Positions 35,409 through 43,760 of a stretch of 60,126 nt of DNA are shown here, piece by piece. The stretch covers positions 1 through 60,126 of the forward strand of contig CBFCZE010000001.1 of the NCBI GenBank assembly GCA_965602655.1. Direction: 5' to 3'. Source of the stretch: JAAERC01 sp965602655 (GTDB lineage Bacteria; Zixibacteria; MSB-5A5; GN15; PGXB01). The notes under the pieces are model-generated. The model had not been told where the DNA came from. It ran no database searches and saw only the letters and a list, made by a program, of their open reading frames with translations. The position numbers and the translations under genes are program-made. Numbering within the stretch: the stretch's first letter is position 1; every line of letters begins with the position of its first letter.

Positions 35409-35437
35409 TTGACTTCAATTTATACTCTATATATATT
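35409..35437 (+). promoter_or_regulatory. Sigma70-type promoter for small lipoprotein gene
   Basis: TTGACT, 17 bases, TATATT; five of six matches in each box. It is placed 89 nt before the lipoprotein start and has no competing gene downstream. Confidence 0.6.
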
Positions 35438-35525
35438 GTTAGTATAAAGGTAAATAGAGCTATTTACACAAAATTCTTTGCACATTTATTTAGTAAATGG
35501 CGTCTAAAATACAAGGAGGATCAAT

Positions 35526-35969
35526 ATGAGATATTTAATGTCTTCAATTATTATAATGATGGTAGTTTTACTTGGTTGTGGAAATAATAAGGTTACAAAT
35601 CCCGATCAAGACCGCTTGATAGGCCAATGGCTATATGAAAGCACTTTATGTTCCTATTATAGTAACAAGCTATTTGATAATGACGTTACCAGCAGAAATA
35701 TAAATTTTATGGATGATGGTAAGGGTACGCTTTACTATTTTTATAATGGTGATGGACACATGAGCGCCGAATTTAATTGGAGCATTGAAAGTGATCAACT
35801 TATTTGTGGATTCCATACTCTTAATAGAGATACAACAGCAATAGAGATATTGACCATGTTTTCTGATGAATATTCTTGTAGATTTTCTGTAACTGATTCA
35901 ACTCTTGAGTTATTTGATAGTGATTTGGCCAGTTCGTGTTTTTCTGTTTGGATACGTGTAGATCAATAG
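35526..35969 (+). CDS. Small lipoprotein, lipocalin-like
   Basis: 147 residues. The signal peptide ends in VLLGC (lipobox, Cys18). The mature domain alternates strands: LIGQWLYEST at the start, INFMDDGKGTLYYFYNGDG, FNWSIESDQLICGFH and a WIRVDQ end. The pattern suggests a small beta-barrel of lipocalin-like shape as in many bacterial envelope lipoproteins. A very strong AAGGAGG site precedes the ATG. Function unknown. Codon use appears more AT-rich than in the flanking hut genes, which could reflect horizontal acquisition; this was judged by eye only. Confidence 0.75.
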   Translation: MRYLMSSIIIMMVVLLGCGNNKVTNPDQDRLIGQWLYESTLCSYYSNKLFDNDVTSRNINFMDDGKGTLYYFYNGDGHMSAEFNWSIESDQLICGFHTLNRDTTAIEILTMFSDEYSCRFSVTDSTLELFDSDLASSCFSVWIRVDQ

Positions 35970-36000
35970 TTTAGGCTCAGCCCAACAGTATCTATATTTG

Positions 36001-36075
36001 TTGTCGGGTGCGGCGACCCGACAGCACAATCATATAATCACATTGCCAAATTTACTAATCCACAGCAAGCTGTGG
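36001..36075. repeat. Intergenic palindromic repeats, second cluster
   Basis: Two palindromes in the gap before hutU: TGTCGGG / CCCGACA (36002-36023), related to 32777-32806, and CCACAGC / GCTGTGG with a 2-nt loop (36060-36075), followed by GGCCACCGGG. They look like degenerate pieces of an intergenic repeat family. Confidence 0.65.
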
Positions 36076-36210
36076 GGCCACCGGGATAATTACTATCCGC
36101 CTCAGGGGATGGGGAACGTTTTAGTCATTGGCTAATTCCCTCAAAAATTTTCCGTTTGCATAAATTCGGTTATATCGATATATTGAAAAACTTTATGGAG
36201 GGTTTGGAAT

Positions 36211-37863
36211 ATGAAATATAAGCCGGTGAAAGCGGCCCGCGGAACAAAATTAACCTGTAAAGGCTGGCATCAGGAAGCCGCCTACAGGATGCTAAACAAT
36301 AATCTCGACGAGGAAGTTGCCGAGAATGCCAAAGAATTGATTATCTATGGCGGCTCCGGTAAAGCGGCCCGCAACTGGGATTGTTATGCGGCCATTTGCA
36401 AATCATTAAAATCACTCGAAAACGACGAAACCTTACTTGTCCAGTCCGGCAAACCGGTTGGAATTTTCCAAACTCATGAATATGCCCCGCGTGTGTTAAT
36501 CGCCAACAGTAATCTGGTCCCGAAATGGGCAACATGGGAGAAATTCCGTCAGTTAGACAAGATGGGTCTTATTATGTTTGGCCAGATGACCGCTGGAAGC
36601 TGGATTTATATCGGCACTCAGGGAATCCTGCAGGGCACCTATGAGACCTTTGCGGCCATGGGCGAACAGCATTTCAATGGCGATTTATCCGGCCGCTGGA
36701 TATTAACCGGTGGTATGGGCGGTATGGGTGGTGCCCAGCCGTTGTCAGCGACAATGAACGGTGCTTCGATGATTTGCGTCGAAGTCGATGAGGCACGTAT
36801 CAATCGACGCGTCAAAACCGGCTACTGTGATATAAAAATTAAAACTCTCGACAAGGCGATAAAATTAATCAAGGAACATACCGCCAACAAAGAACCGATA
36901 TCAATCGGACTGGTAGGCAACTGTGCCGAGCTATTTCCGGAGATTTTCCGACGCGGTATTATACCGGATATTGTCACTGACCAGACCTCGGCTCACGATG
37001 AGCTAAACGGATACATCCCGATAGGTTTGAACGTTGCCGAAGCAATCAGATTACGCAAGAAAAATCCACGTGAATATATAACCCGGTCGTATGAATCGAT
37101 GGTCAAGCATTGCGAAGCGATGGTTCGTTTCCAGCGAGCCGGTTCTAAAGTTGTCGATTACGGCAACAATCTGCGCGGACAGGCTGAAAAAGGCGGCTTC
37201 AAAGATGCTTTCGCTTATCCCGGCTTTGTTCCGGCTTATGTTCGCCCGCTATTTTGCGAAGGGAAAGGTCCGTTCCGCTGGGTAGCGCTGTCGGGTGATC
37301 CTAATGATATTCATATTACCGATGATTTAATCTTGAAGGAATTCAAAAAAAATAAATCGCTCTGCCGCTGGATAAAGCTGGCTCATGAACGGGTTCAGTT
37401 CCAGGGTCTGCCGGCCAGAATCTGCTGGCTCGGCTACGGCGAACGGGCGCGATTTGCCGATCTGGTCAACGATCTGGTCAAAAAAGGCAAAATCAAGGCT
37501 CCGATTGTTTTCGGCCGCGATCATCTCGACTGCGGCTCGGTTGCCTCGCCATACCGCGAAACCGAAGCGATGAAGGACGGCTCTGATGCTATCGCCGACT
37601 GGCCGCTGCTCAATGGTCTGCTTAATGCTATCTCCGGTGCCAGTTGGGTATCGATTCATCATGGCGGCGGCGTTGGGATGGGAAATGCCATTCATGCCGG
37701 ACAGGTCATCGTTGCCGATGGTACCAAAGAGATGAAGGAACGTCTCGATCGGGTGATGACCAACGATCCCGGAATCGGTATTGTGCGGCATGTCGATGCC
37801 GGATATAAAGAAGCGGAAGCGTTTGCCAAAAAGAACAAGATTAAAATTCCGATGATAAAATAA
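36211..37863 (+). CDS. hutU: Urocanate hydratase
   Basis: 550 residues, the normal length. The family hallmarks are present throughout: YGGSGKAARNWDCY, ETLLVQSGKPVGIF, ANSNLVPKWATWE, GQMTAGSWIYIGTQGILQGTYETF, the NAD-binding GGMGGMGGAQP and, near the end, FGRDHLDCGSVASPYRETEAM followed by SIHHGGGVGMGNAIHAG. The enzyme adds water to urocanate to form imidazolonepropionate using NAD as an electrophile, the second step of histidine degradation, in the cytoplasm. It is followed by hutI with only 15 nt between. No hutH or formiminoglutamate enzyme occurs in the window. Confidence 0.97.
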   Translation: MKYKPVKAARGTKLTCKGWHQEAAYRMLNNNLDEEVAENAKELIIYGGSGKAARNWDCYAAICKSLKSLENDETLLVQSGKPVGIFQTHEYAPRVLIANSNLVPKWATWEKFRQLDKMGLIMFGQMTAGSWIYIGTQGILQGTYETFAAMGEQHFNGDLSGRWILTGGMGGMGGAQPLSATMNGASMICVEVDEARINRRVKTGYCDIKIKTLDKAIKLIKEHTANKEPISIGLVGNCAELFPEIFRRGIIPDIVTDQTSAHDELNGYIPIGLNVAEAIRLRKKNPREYITRSYESMVKHCEAMVRFQRAGSKVVDYGNNLRGQAEKGGFKDAFAYPGFVPAYVRPLFCEGKGPFRWVALSGDPNDIHITDDLILKEFKKNKSLCRWIKLAHERVQFQGLPARICWLGYGERARFADLVNDLVKKGKIKAPIVFGRDHLDCGSVASPYRETEAMKDGSDAIADWPLLNGLLNAISGASWVSIHHGGGVGMGNAIHAGQVIVADGTKEMKERLDRVMTNDPGIGIVRHVDAGYKEAEAFAKKNKIKIPMIK

Positions 37864-37878
37864 TTCCTGAGTTGAACT

Positions 37879-39144
37879 ATGCCTCTACAGAAAAAAGCGA
37901 CTCTGCTGATTGCTAATATCGGACAGCTGATTACTATGGACGGCCCGGTCCCGCGGATCGGCGATGCGATGAACGATCTCGGCCTGATAAAAAACGGCGG
38001 TGTGGCTGTGGCCGGCGAAGAGATACTCGCTGTCGGAGAATCGAATGTTGTTGAGGGTAAAGTTGACCTGGCCGAAGGATGTATCGCTATTGATGCCGCC
38101 GGTGCTGTTGTCACCCCCGGTTTTATCGACCCGCATACGCATCCGGTATTCTCTCGAACCCGCGAAGACGAATTCGAGATGCGGATTATGGGCAAAAGCT
38201 ATATGGATATCGCCAATGCCGGCGGCGGTATCCGGTCCTCGGTGCGCGACCTGCGGGAAACGTCAAAGGCCGAGCTAACCAAAAAAACGATTACTCGCCT
38301 TGATACAATGTTATCTTATGGAACCACAACCATCGAAGCCAAATCCGGATATGGTCTTTCGACCGAAGCAGAAATAAAATCGCTTGAGATAATAAATAAC
38401 CTTAATGAAACGCACCCGATTGATTTAATCCCGACATTTTTGGGCGCTCATGAAGTCCCGGATGAATATCGCGATAAACGCGAAAAGTATATCGACCTGC
38501 TTATCAAGGAAATGATTCCGAAAGTAGTCGAAAACAAACTGGCCGAATTCTGCGATATTTTCTGCGAAGAGGGCGTCTTTAACATAGATGAATCCCGCAA
38601 AATAATGGAAGCGGCAAAAAAGCAGGGATTGAAACTTAAATTTCACGCCGATGAACTGGGTCCCTCCGGCGGATCGGAGCTGGCCGCCGAACTGGGCGCT
38701 GTCTCGGCCGATCATCTGGTGCATATTTCGGATAAAGGTATTAAAGCTATGGCCGAAGCAGGAACGGTGGCCGTTTTGCTTCCTGGTACCTGTTTTTCAC
38801 TCGGTCACAGTGATTATGCCCCGGCTCGAAAAATGATTGAAGCCGGAATTGTGGTCGCTCTTTCGACAGATTGCAATCCCGGTTCCAGTTATACCGAATC
38901 ATTGCCGATGATAATTTCCCTGGCCGGACTAAATTATAAATTAACCGCCGCCGAATCGATTTCAGCTGTTACGGTTAACGCCGCCTGTGCTGTTGATCGG
39001 GGCGGCAAAATTGGTATGCTTCAAACCGGTATGGTTGCCGATATTGTGCTATGGAAAATCAACGATTATCGGGAGCTGCCTTATCATTACGGCGTTAATT
39101 CGGTCCAAAAGGTTATAAAACGCGGGAAAATAGTAGTTGGCTAA
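37879..39144 (+). CDS. hutI: Imidazolonepropionase
   Basis: 421 residues, typical. The metal-binding H86-x-H88 (GFIDPHTHPVF) marks the amidohydrolase fold. Downstream are IEAKSGYGL, the FLGAHEVPDEY region, KLKFHADELGPSGG, AVSADHLVHIS and the STDCNPGSSYTESLPMI loop, all characteristic of HutI. It opens the imidazolone ring to N-formimino-glutamate, the third step of histidine catabolism after HutU. It is co-transcribed with hutU. The ribosome site is weak, fitting coupling to the upstream gene. Confidence 0.97.
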   Translation: MPLQKKATLLIANIGQLITMDGPVPRIGDAMNDLGLIKNGGVAVAGEEILAVGESNVVEGKVDLAEGCIAIDAAGAVVTPGFIDPHTHPVFSRTREDEFEMRIMGKSYMDIANAGGGIRSSVRDLRETSKAELTKKTITRLDTMLSYGTTTIEAKSGYGLSTEAEIKSLEIINNLNETHPIDLIPTFLGAHEVPDEYRDKREKYIDLLIKEMIPKVVENKLAEFCDIFCEEGVFNIDESRKIMEAAKKQGLKLKFHADELGPSGGSELAAELGAVSADHLVHISDKGIKAMAEAGTVAVLLPGTCFSLGHSDYAPARKMIEAGIVVALSTDCNPGSSYTESLPMIISLAGLNYKLTAAESISAVTVNAACAVDRGGKIGMLQTGMVADIVLWKINDYRELPYHYGVNSVQKVIKRGKIVVG

Positions 39145-39184
39145 GAGCTTTGTAAACTATTTTGACATTTGTGTGTTTAAAGAT

Positions 39185-39676
39185 ATGATGATTATTTGCT
39201 CAAAGGGGCTGGTGGCGGTTCTGTTTTTGGTTTTCTGGACCGGTTGCGGTATTTATAGTTTTTCACCCGGCGGGAAATCATCGATAAAAACAATTGCCGT
39301 TATGCAGTTTGAGAATAAAACTATCGAGTACGGTCTTTCCAGCCGGATGACCGACCTGGTTATTGATGCTTTCATCAACGACGGCAATTTAAAGGTTGTT
39401 TCGCAGTCTGAGGCTGATGCTATTCTTATCGGCGTCATGACAAATTACGAAAGGAAACCATATACATACGACGAATCAGATGTTGTTTCGCAGTATGTCG
39501 TTAAAATAGTTTTTGATATCACTCTCCATGGTAAGGATGAAAAGGAGTTGTGGCGCGAAAGATTTTACAGCGAGGGAATCTATTCCGCCGATGAGCAGAC
39601 CGAAGATGACGGTCAGGTATTAGCCGCCGATAAGCTGGTCATTGATATTATTAACAGAACAACCAAAAGCTGGTAA
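39185..39676 (+). CDS. lptE: LptE-like outer-membrane LPS-assembly lipoprotein
   Basis: 163 residues from ATG 39185; the upstream TTG at 39137 overlaps hutI and lacks support. The signal peptide ends in WTGCG, with lipidated Cys in the GCGIYSF motif typical of LptE. Further family features are IKTIAVMQFENKTIEYGLSSRMTDLVIDAFINDG, VVSQSEADAILIGVMTNYERKPYTYD and VVKIVFDITLHGKD. LptE plugs the LptD barrel that inserts lipopolysaccharide into the outer membrane, so this is evidence for a diderm envelope. It is unusual to see it next to hut genes; no lptD is near. Confidence 0.85.
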   Translation: MMIICSKGLVAVLFLVFWTGCGIYSFSPGGKSSIKTIAVMQFENKTIEYGLSSRMTDLVIDAFINDGNLKVVSQSEADAILIGVMTNYERKPYTYDESDVVSQYVVKIVFDITLHGKDEKELWRERFYSEGIYSADEQTEDDGQVLAADKLVIDIINRTTKSW

Positions 39677-39734
39677 TTAATATTTGCAAATATCCGATTA
39701 TCAGATATATTGAAAATTAACTATGAGGATTAGC

Positions 39735-40685
39735 ATGAAATCAAACAAAATGGTTTTTCCGGTGATAATTGTATTATGTCTTGTTGGTACTGTCTGGGCC
39801 GATGAAAACAATCCGCGAGCCGGCACCCGCGCTTTTAATTTTTTGAAAATCGAAGTTACGGCTCGCCCGGTTTCGATGGGCGGTGCCTTTACCGGATTGG
39901 CCGATGATGAATCGGCACTTTATTATAACCCGGCCGGAGTCGCCGTACTGGAAGGTAAACATTATATATTGGCCTACCAGAACAATGTTTTTGATATGCA
40001 ATCCGGATTTATCGGATATATTCATCCGTTGGGATACAATAAAAAAGCATCGATATATTTAAACTATTTGAACTATGGCGATTTTATCAGAACCGATGAA
40101 CTGGGAAATGAAGAAGGCACATTCTCCGGAAGCGATTTGGTTTTTGGCTTTGGTTATGCCATGAATCTTGAAAATGACCTTCAGGTCGGCGCAACATTGA
40201 AACTTATTTATGAAAAAATTGATATTTATTCGGCGCATGGGTTTGCTCTGGATCTGGGATTGAGAAAATCGTTGAATTATGGTCGAGCCTCGGTTGGTGT
40301 GATGATTCAAAACCTTGGTGTCCAGATGTCGAATTTTACCAAGTCAGGTGACAAGGACCCTTTACCGCTTCGTTTCAGAGCGGGGGGCGCTGTCTTACCG
40401 CGAGGACTTCCGGTGAATCTGGCCGGGGATATAGTCTTACCGACGGATAATGACGCTTATGTTGCAATTGGCATGGAGTTAGTTGAAGTCAAGCCGCTAT
40501 ATTTAAGATTAGGCTGGTCAAGTTTTGGCTCAAACTATAAAACCGGGGCGTCCGGTGATGATCTCAGCGGTTTTACCGCCGGATTTGGGGTGGAATACAA
40601 TAATATGCACTTTTCTTATGCTATAACGCCGCAGGCCGAACTCGGAACAAGCCACCGTATTACATTAACCGGTAGTTTTAACTGA
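39735..40685 (+). CDS. PorV/PorQ-family outer-membrane beta-barrel protein
   Basis: 316 residues from ATG 39735, which has GAGGA five bases upstream; the ATG at 39723 lies before it. A signal peptide ends near VWADE. The mature start (AGTRAFNFLKIEVTARPVSMGGAFTGLADDESALYYNPAGVA) is the PorV/UPF0164 signature, like the FadL-type start of a small outer-membrane barrel. The rest alternates beta strands, with YALNYGDFIRT-like and LGLRKSL patterns, and ends in ITLTGSFN. Homologs in Bacteroidetes work with type IX secretion or as general barrels; no type IX genes are seen here, so only the barrel role is safe. It follows lptE and precedes a lipoprotein gene, forming an envelope gene set. Confidence 0.88.
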   Translation: MKSNKMVFPVIIVLCLVGTVWADENNPRAGTRAFNFLKIEVTARPVSMGGAFTGLADDESALYYNPAGVAVLEGKHYILAYQNNVFDMQSGFIGYIHPLGYNKKASIYLNYLNYGDFIRTDELGNEEGTFSGSDLVFGFGYAMNLENDLQVGATLKLIYEKIDIYSAHGFALDLGLRKSLNYGRASVGVMIQNLGVQMSNFTKSGDKDPLPLRFRAGGAVLPRGLPVNLAGDIVLPTDNDAYVAIGMELVEVKPLYLRLGWSSFGSNYKTGASGDDLSGFTAGFGVEYNNMHFSYAITPQAELGTSHRITLTGSFN

Positions 40686-40689
40686 TTTT

Positions 40690-41148
40690 ATGAGACGGCT
40701 GTTACCGATTATACTGTTATTTATTTCCAATCTGTTGCTATTAATACTATTATCATGCTCTAATTCAGGGACAAGGAGCCCCAAAGAAACGGTTATTCGT
40801 CTTTTCGGCGCAATGGAACGGGATGAGAAAGCGGCCATATTAAATTTGGTCGATATTTCGGCTCTTATGGAAATATCGGGTGAAGATTACGCTCTCAAAT
40901 CTGATAATCCGCGAACTTTTCATAACCCCGAAGATATATTAAACGATCTAACTGGCGATGGATTGACAAAAACGCGCTGGTTTTCACTGCAAAGGATAAT
41001 CGGCAAAGTGGAAATCGTCGGCGACACCGCTTTTGTCGAGGTTTCCTTTATTGACAAAGAAAAAAGTAAACAATACTACAATAAATTTGGTCTTCATAAA
41101 AAAGATAACAACTGGAAGATTTATAATTTTAGAACGATTTCCCAATAA
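40690..41148 (+). CDS. Lipoprotein, DUF4878/NTF2-like
   Basis: 152 residues starting five bases after the PorV-like stop. The signal peptide ends LLLSCSN, lipobox with Cys near 23. The mature part starts with PKETVIRLFGAMERDEKAAILNLVDISAL, typical of DUF4878/DUF3828-like NTF2-fold lipoproteins, and ends with VEVSFIDKEKSKQYYNKFGLHKKDNNWKIYNF, a common closing strand-turn-strand. No enzymatic residues are evident. Likely co-expressed with the preceding barrel gene. Confidence 0.8.
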   Translation: MRRLLPIILLFISNLLLLILLSCSNSGTRSPKETVIRLFGAMERDEKAAILNLVDISALMEISGEDYALKSDNPRTFHNPEDILNDLTGDGLTKTRWFSLQRIIGKVEIVGDTAFVEVSFIDKEKSKQYYNKFGLHKKDNNWKIYNFRTISQ

Positions 41149-41215
41149 TGCTGCAACTTATTGGAAATCATAACATTACCATTTTATAACAGCCGCAGCC
41201 ACAAGGCCGAGCACT

Positions 41216-41470
41216 ATGTATAAAGGCATAATTATTCAAATCGAACGTTCAAAAGGGTACGGATTTATCAAATCTGAGATTTTTGATAAGCTGTTTTTTC
41301 ATCAGCGATGGCTGAGAAAAATCAAATTTCGCGATCTTGAAGTTGGTTCCGAAATTACATTTTGCATAAATCAGGGTCCCCGGGGGCCGCGTGCCCATGA
41401 TATCTGTTTGGCGGGCCAAAATGAGCATAAAGTTAAGGCTCGTCCAATAGAACAACTGTTTAAAGATTAG
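41216..41470 (+). CDS. Cold-shock-domain-like RNA-binding protein
   Basis: 84 residues. RNP1-like KGYGFIKS (12-19) and RNP2-like LFFHQRW, as in the cold-shock OB-fold, followed by an expanded loop and the GSEITFCINQGPRGPRAHDI end, parallel to the usual VxFxxxxGxxGPxAxxI. The first strand (YKGIIIQIERS) differs from the usual KWFN start, so it is a diverged member. It probably binds single-stranded nucleic acid as RNA chaperone. A gap of 340 nt and the operon promoter follow. Confidence 0.85.
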   Translation: MYKGIIIQIERSKGYGFIKSEIFDKLFFHQRWLRKIKFRDLEVGSEITFCINQGPRGPRAHDICLAGQNEHKVKARPIEQLFKD

Positions 41471-41499
41471 AATTAAATCCAAAAATACCCAAAAATAAC

Positions 41500-41575
41500 G
41501 GAAGTTTACAAGCGTTCTTCTCTTACGAGGAAAGAGGGGGGAGGCCTCGAATCGAAAACTTTTTTGTAAACTTCC
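41500..41575. repeat. 12-bp perfect inverted repeat with 52-nt centre
   Basis: GGAAGTTTACAA (41500-41511) and TTGTAAACTTCC (41564-41575). The centre contains a purine-rich run (GAGGAAAGAGGGGGGAGG). It could be an operator, a small relic of a mobile element or an extended hairpin; no T-run makes it a clean terminator, though a TTTTTT lies within the second arm. Confidence 0.7.
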
Positions 41576-41666
41576 ATAGTTAGATTAAATATCAATACTC
41601 AATCTGTCAAGGCATATTGAAAAAATACGCGAATTTTGCGTTTGGCCTGTTAAAAGATTTTTTGAC

Positions 41667-41695
41667 TTGACATAAGATATTCTATTTTATAAATT
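41667..41695 (+). promoter_or_regulatory. Candidate promoter of the 12-gene operon
   Basis: TTGACA (41667-41672) with TAAATT at 17-base spacing, or TATAAA (41688-41693) at 15 bases. Perfect -35 box. It lies 115 nt before the first gene, leaving a structured leader. Confidence 0.6.
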
Positions 41696-41714
41696 TATAG
41701 ACTGAATTTTCAAA

Positions 41715-41737
41715 ACCGGAGCTTGAAAAACTCCGGT
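41715..41737 (+). promoter_or_regulatory. Leader hairpin of the 12-gene operon
   Basis: Stem ACCGGAG / CTCCGGT with a 9-nt A-rich loop in the 5' untranslated leader, then an A-run. It is probably an mRNA stability or control element; it is not a terminator. Confidence 0.6.
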
Positions 41738-41777
41738 AAAAAATTACTTTGGTGAGACTTGAGGTGTAAATTTGGTA

Positions 41778-41804
41778 ATGAAATTCATCACAGAAATGAG
41801 TTAA
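41778..41804 (+). other. Possible 8-codon leader peptide before cassette A1
   Basis: An ATG frame of eight codons (MKFITEMS) ends four bases before the TTG start of A1. Such a spacing would allow coupled translation of the weak TTG start. It may also be chance. Confidence 0.35.
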
Positions 41805-41808
41805 ACCG

Positions 41809-43086
41809 TTGAATAAGATTTACGCCAATATTCCCGGATTCAAAAGTATAAAATACGTTTCTTTAATTTCTTTAATTTCAATTTTTCTATTAGGATCAAC
41901 AGCCCCTGTTTTTGGTCAGGATGATGCCCCGGTCGATTCTGTCTTAGCCGATACAACAAATATAATCCCTCCCGATATTACTCCCGTTAATGTGAAAAAT
42001 GTCACTGTCATAGATAATCCTAATGACGATGGTGAGGCTATCAGGATTAGTTGGGATGTATCGATTGATGATATTTCAGGCGGTAAGGTTACCGCTTACA
42101 AGATATTCCGTTCCACCAGCCGAACCGGAGATTTTGAAGAAGTTGGCAATCAAACATCGGGCGATTCGGAATATACCGACAGCAATACCGAGGATGGTAC
42201 CGAATACTATTATTATGTTAGCGCTGTTAATGAGTTAAGAGATAATGGCAAGATTTTATGGTCGGTTAAATCAGACTCGGATATAGCCGGGCCGGTAAAA
42301 TCATCGGCGCAGTGGTTCGATATGGGGCGGATAAATGTTTTTATCGGCACGATTTTAATCATCACTTTTATACTATATTTTATATCGGCGGCAAAATCGG
42401 GCAAGGATTTATATATCAGGAAAATTGCCGGATTGGATGCGGTCGATGATGCTGTCGGTCGTGCCACCGAGATGGGCAAAAAAGTGTTCTTTATCCCCGG
42501 TATCAATGATATGGACAATGTCCAGACGATTGCCGGATTAACAATATTAGGCAGGGTGGCACAATTGACTGCCGAATATGAGACCTGGATCGAGGTTCCT
42601 GTTTGTAAATCACTGGTGATGATCACTGCCCGCGAAACGGTCAAGGAATCTTATGCCAAGGCAGGAAGACCCGATGCCTTCAATGAAGATCAGGTACATT
42701 ATGTAACTGATGATCAATTTGGCTATGCGGCGGCGGTGGATGGTATGTTTGTCCGCGAAAAACCGGCCGCTATTTTCTATATGGGTGCCTTTTTCGCCGA
42801 ATCGCTGATTATGGCCGAAACCGGAAATTCTGTTGGTGCTATTCAGATAGCCGGAACCGGTCAACCCTCGCAGTTACCGTTTTTTGTGGCGGCCTGCGAC
42901 TATACATTAATCGGTGAAGAACTTTTTGCCGCTTCGGCTTATCTTTCCAAAGAGCCAAAACTGCTTGGTTCTCTTAAGGGTCAGGATATGGGTAAAGCGG
43001 TTATTTTGGTGGCGATATTACTGGGAGTATTGCTGGAAACATTTAATTTTTTCCAGCTTTCGAACTTTTTTACGGTTATTGGGTGA
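41809..43086 (+). CDS. Cassette protein A1: FN3 domain, membrane helix, conserved core
   Basis: 425 residues from a TTG start; there is no in-frame ATG before the signal sequence and a stop lies just upstream. Order of parts: signal peptide (about 13-36), an extracytoplasmic fibronectin III domain (56-162), a membrane helix (176-194), a strongly conserved core (201-385) with IRKIAGLDAVDDAVGRATEM, GINDMDNVQTIAGLTILGRV and CDYTLIGEELFAASAYLS, then a C-terminal helix (396-412). The same architecture occurs in A2 and A3. The core probably faces the cytoplasm. I do not recognise a function; DUF6754-type names may apply but could not be checked. First gene of the operon. Confidence 0.85.
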   Translation: MNKIYANIPGFKSIKYVSLISLISIFLLGSTAPVFGQDDAPVDSVLADTTNIIPPDITPVNVKNVTVIDNPNDDGEAIRISWDVSIDDISGGKVTAYKIFRSTSRTGDFEEVGNQTSGDSEYTDSNTEDGTEYYYYVSAVNELRDNGKILWSVKSDSDIAGPVKSSAQWFDMGRINVFIGTILIITFILYFISAAKSGKDLYIRKIAGLDAVDDAVGRATEMGKKVFFIPGINDMDNVQTIAGLTILGRVAQLTAEYETWIEVPVCKSLVMITARETVKESYAKAGRPDAFNEDQVHYVTDDQFGYAAAVDGMFVREKPAAIFYMGAFFAESLIMAETGNSVGAIQIAGTGQPSQLPFFVAACDYTLIGEELFAASAYLSKEPKLLGSLKGQDMGKAVILVAILLGVLLETFNFFQLSNFFTVIG

Positions 43087-43104
43087 TTGAGGTAAAATAG
43101 AAAG

Positions 43105-43758
43105 ATGAGACGCGAAATACCAATGTTTATCACCGCTGTCGTCGGTGTTGTCTTTGTTGTTCAGTATTTTATTCCTCATTGGCCATTTAATCAAATGAAT
43201 GCCTGGTTCTCCGATTGGTTTTCAATTATTGCCGCCTGTGCCATTTGGCTTGGTGCCCTGAACCTGATGAAAATATCAGCCAATAAGGTATATCGGAAAA
43301 AATCCGACTGGGGCTATTCAGCGGTTATTATTGTTTGTTTTCTGATTACGGTTATAATTGGCCTTACCGGTGGAGAAAGTTTCCGTGCTCTTGGAACCGG
43401 TTTTGACTGGATTTACAGGTTTGTTTATATTCCGTTATCGTCAACCATGTTTGCCCTTCTGGCGTTTTTTGTCGCTTCGGCTTCATATCGAGCTTTCCGG
43501 GCAAGGAATTTTGAGGCAACTCTTTTACTTATTGCCGCCTTCTTAGTGATGATTGGCCGCGTTCCGATTGGTGATGCCATCGCCGGGATTTTTTATATGC
43601 CGGATGCCATTATGCCGTCAAAAATTGCCACCTGGGTTATGAATGTGATTAATGCCGCCGGCCAAAGGGCTATTATGATTGGAATCGCGCTTGGCATTGT
43701 ATCCACATCTTTACGGGTAATTCTCGGTATTGAACGAGCCCATTTGGGGGGAGATTGA
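43105..43758 (+). CDS. Cassette protein B1: six-helix membrane protein
   Basis: 217 residues with about six membrane helices (approximately 6-22, 38-55, 71-90, 110-128, 136-152, 185-205). The conserved inner part is FALLAFFVASASYRAFRARN, followed by EATLLLIAAFLVMIGRVP, and the end RAIMIGIALGIVSTSLRVIL with GIERAHLG. B2 and B3 carry the same motifs. The arginine-rich RAFRARN after helix 4 points to a cytoplasmic loop. No transporter signature was found. It lies 18 nt after A1 with the next gene coupled through a nearly overlapping start. Confidence 0.88.
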   Translation: MRREIPMFITAVVGVVFVVQYFIPHWPFNQMNAWFSDWFSIIAACAIWLGALNLMKISANKVYRKKSDWGYSAVIIVCFLITVIIGLTGGESFRALGTGFDWIYRFVYIPLSSTMFALLAFFVASASYRAFRARNFEATLLLIAAFLVMIGRVPIGDAIAGIFYMPDAIMPSKIATWVMNVINAAGQRAIMIGIALGIVSTSLRVILGIERAHLGGD

Positions 43759-43760
43759 TA

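Larger units (their letters stand above)
41471..41808. promoter_or_regulatory. Regulatory region upstream of the triplicated cassette operon
   Basis: 338 non-coding bases. Contents in order: a 12-bp inverted repeat (41500-41575), AT-rich stretch, a -35/-10 candidate (41667-41695), a leader hairpin (41715-41737), and an 8-codon open frame (41778-41804) just before the first gene. The layout suggests post-transcriptional control of the operon. Confidence 0.6.
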
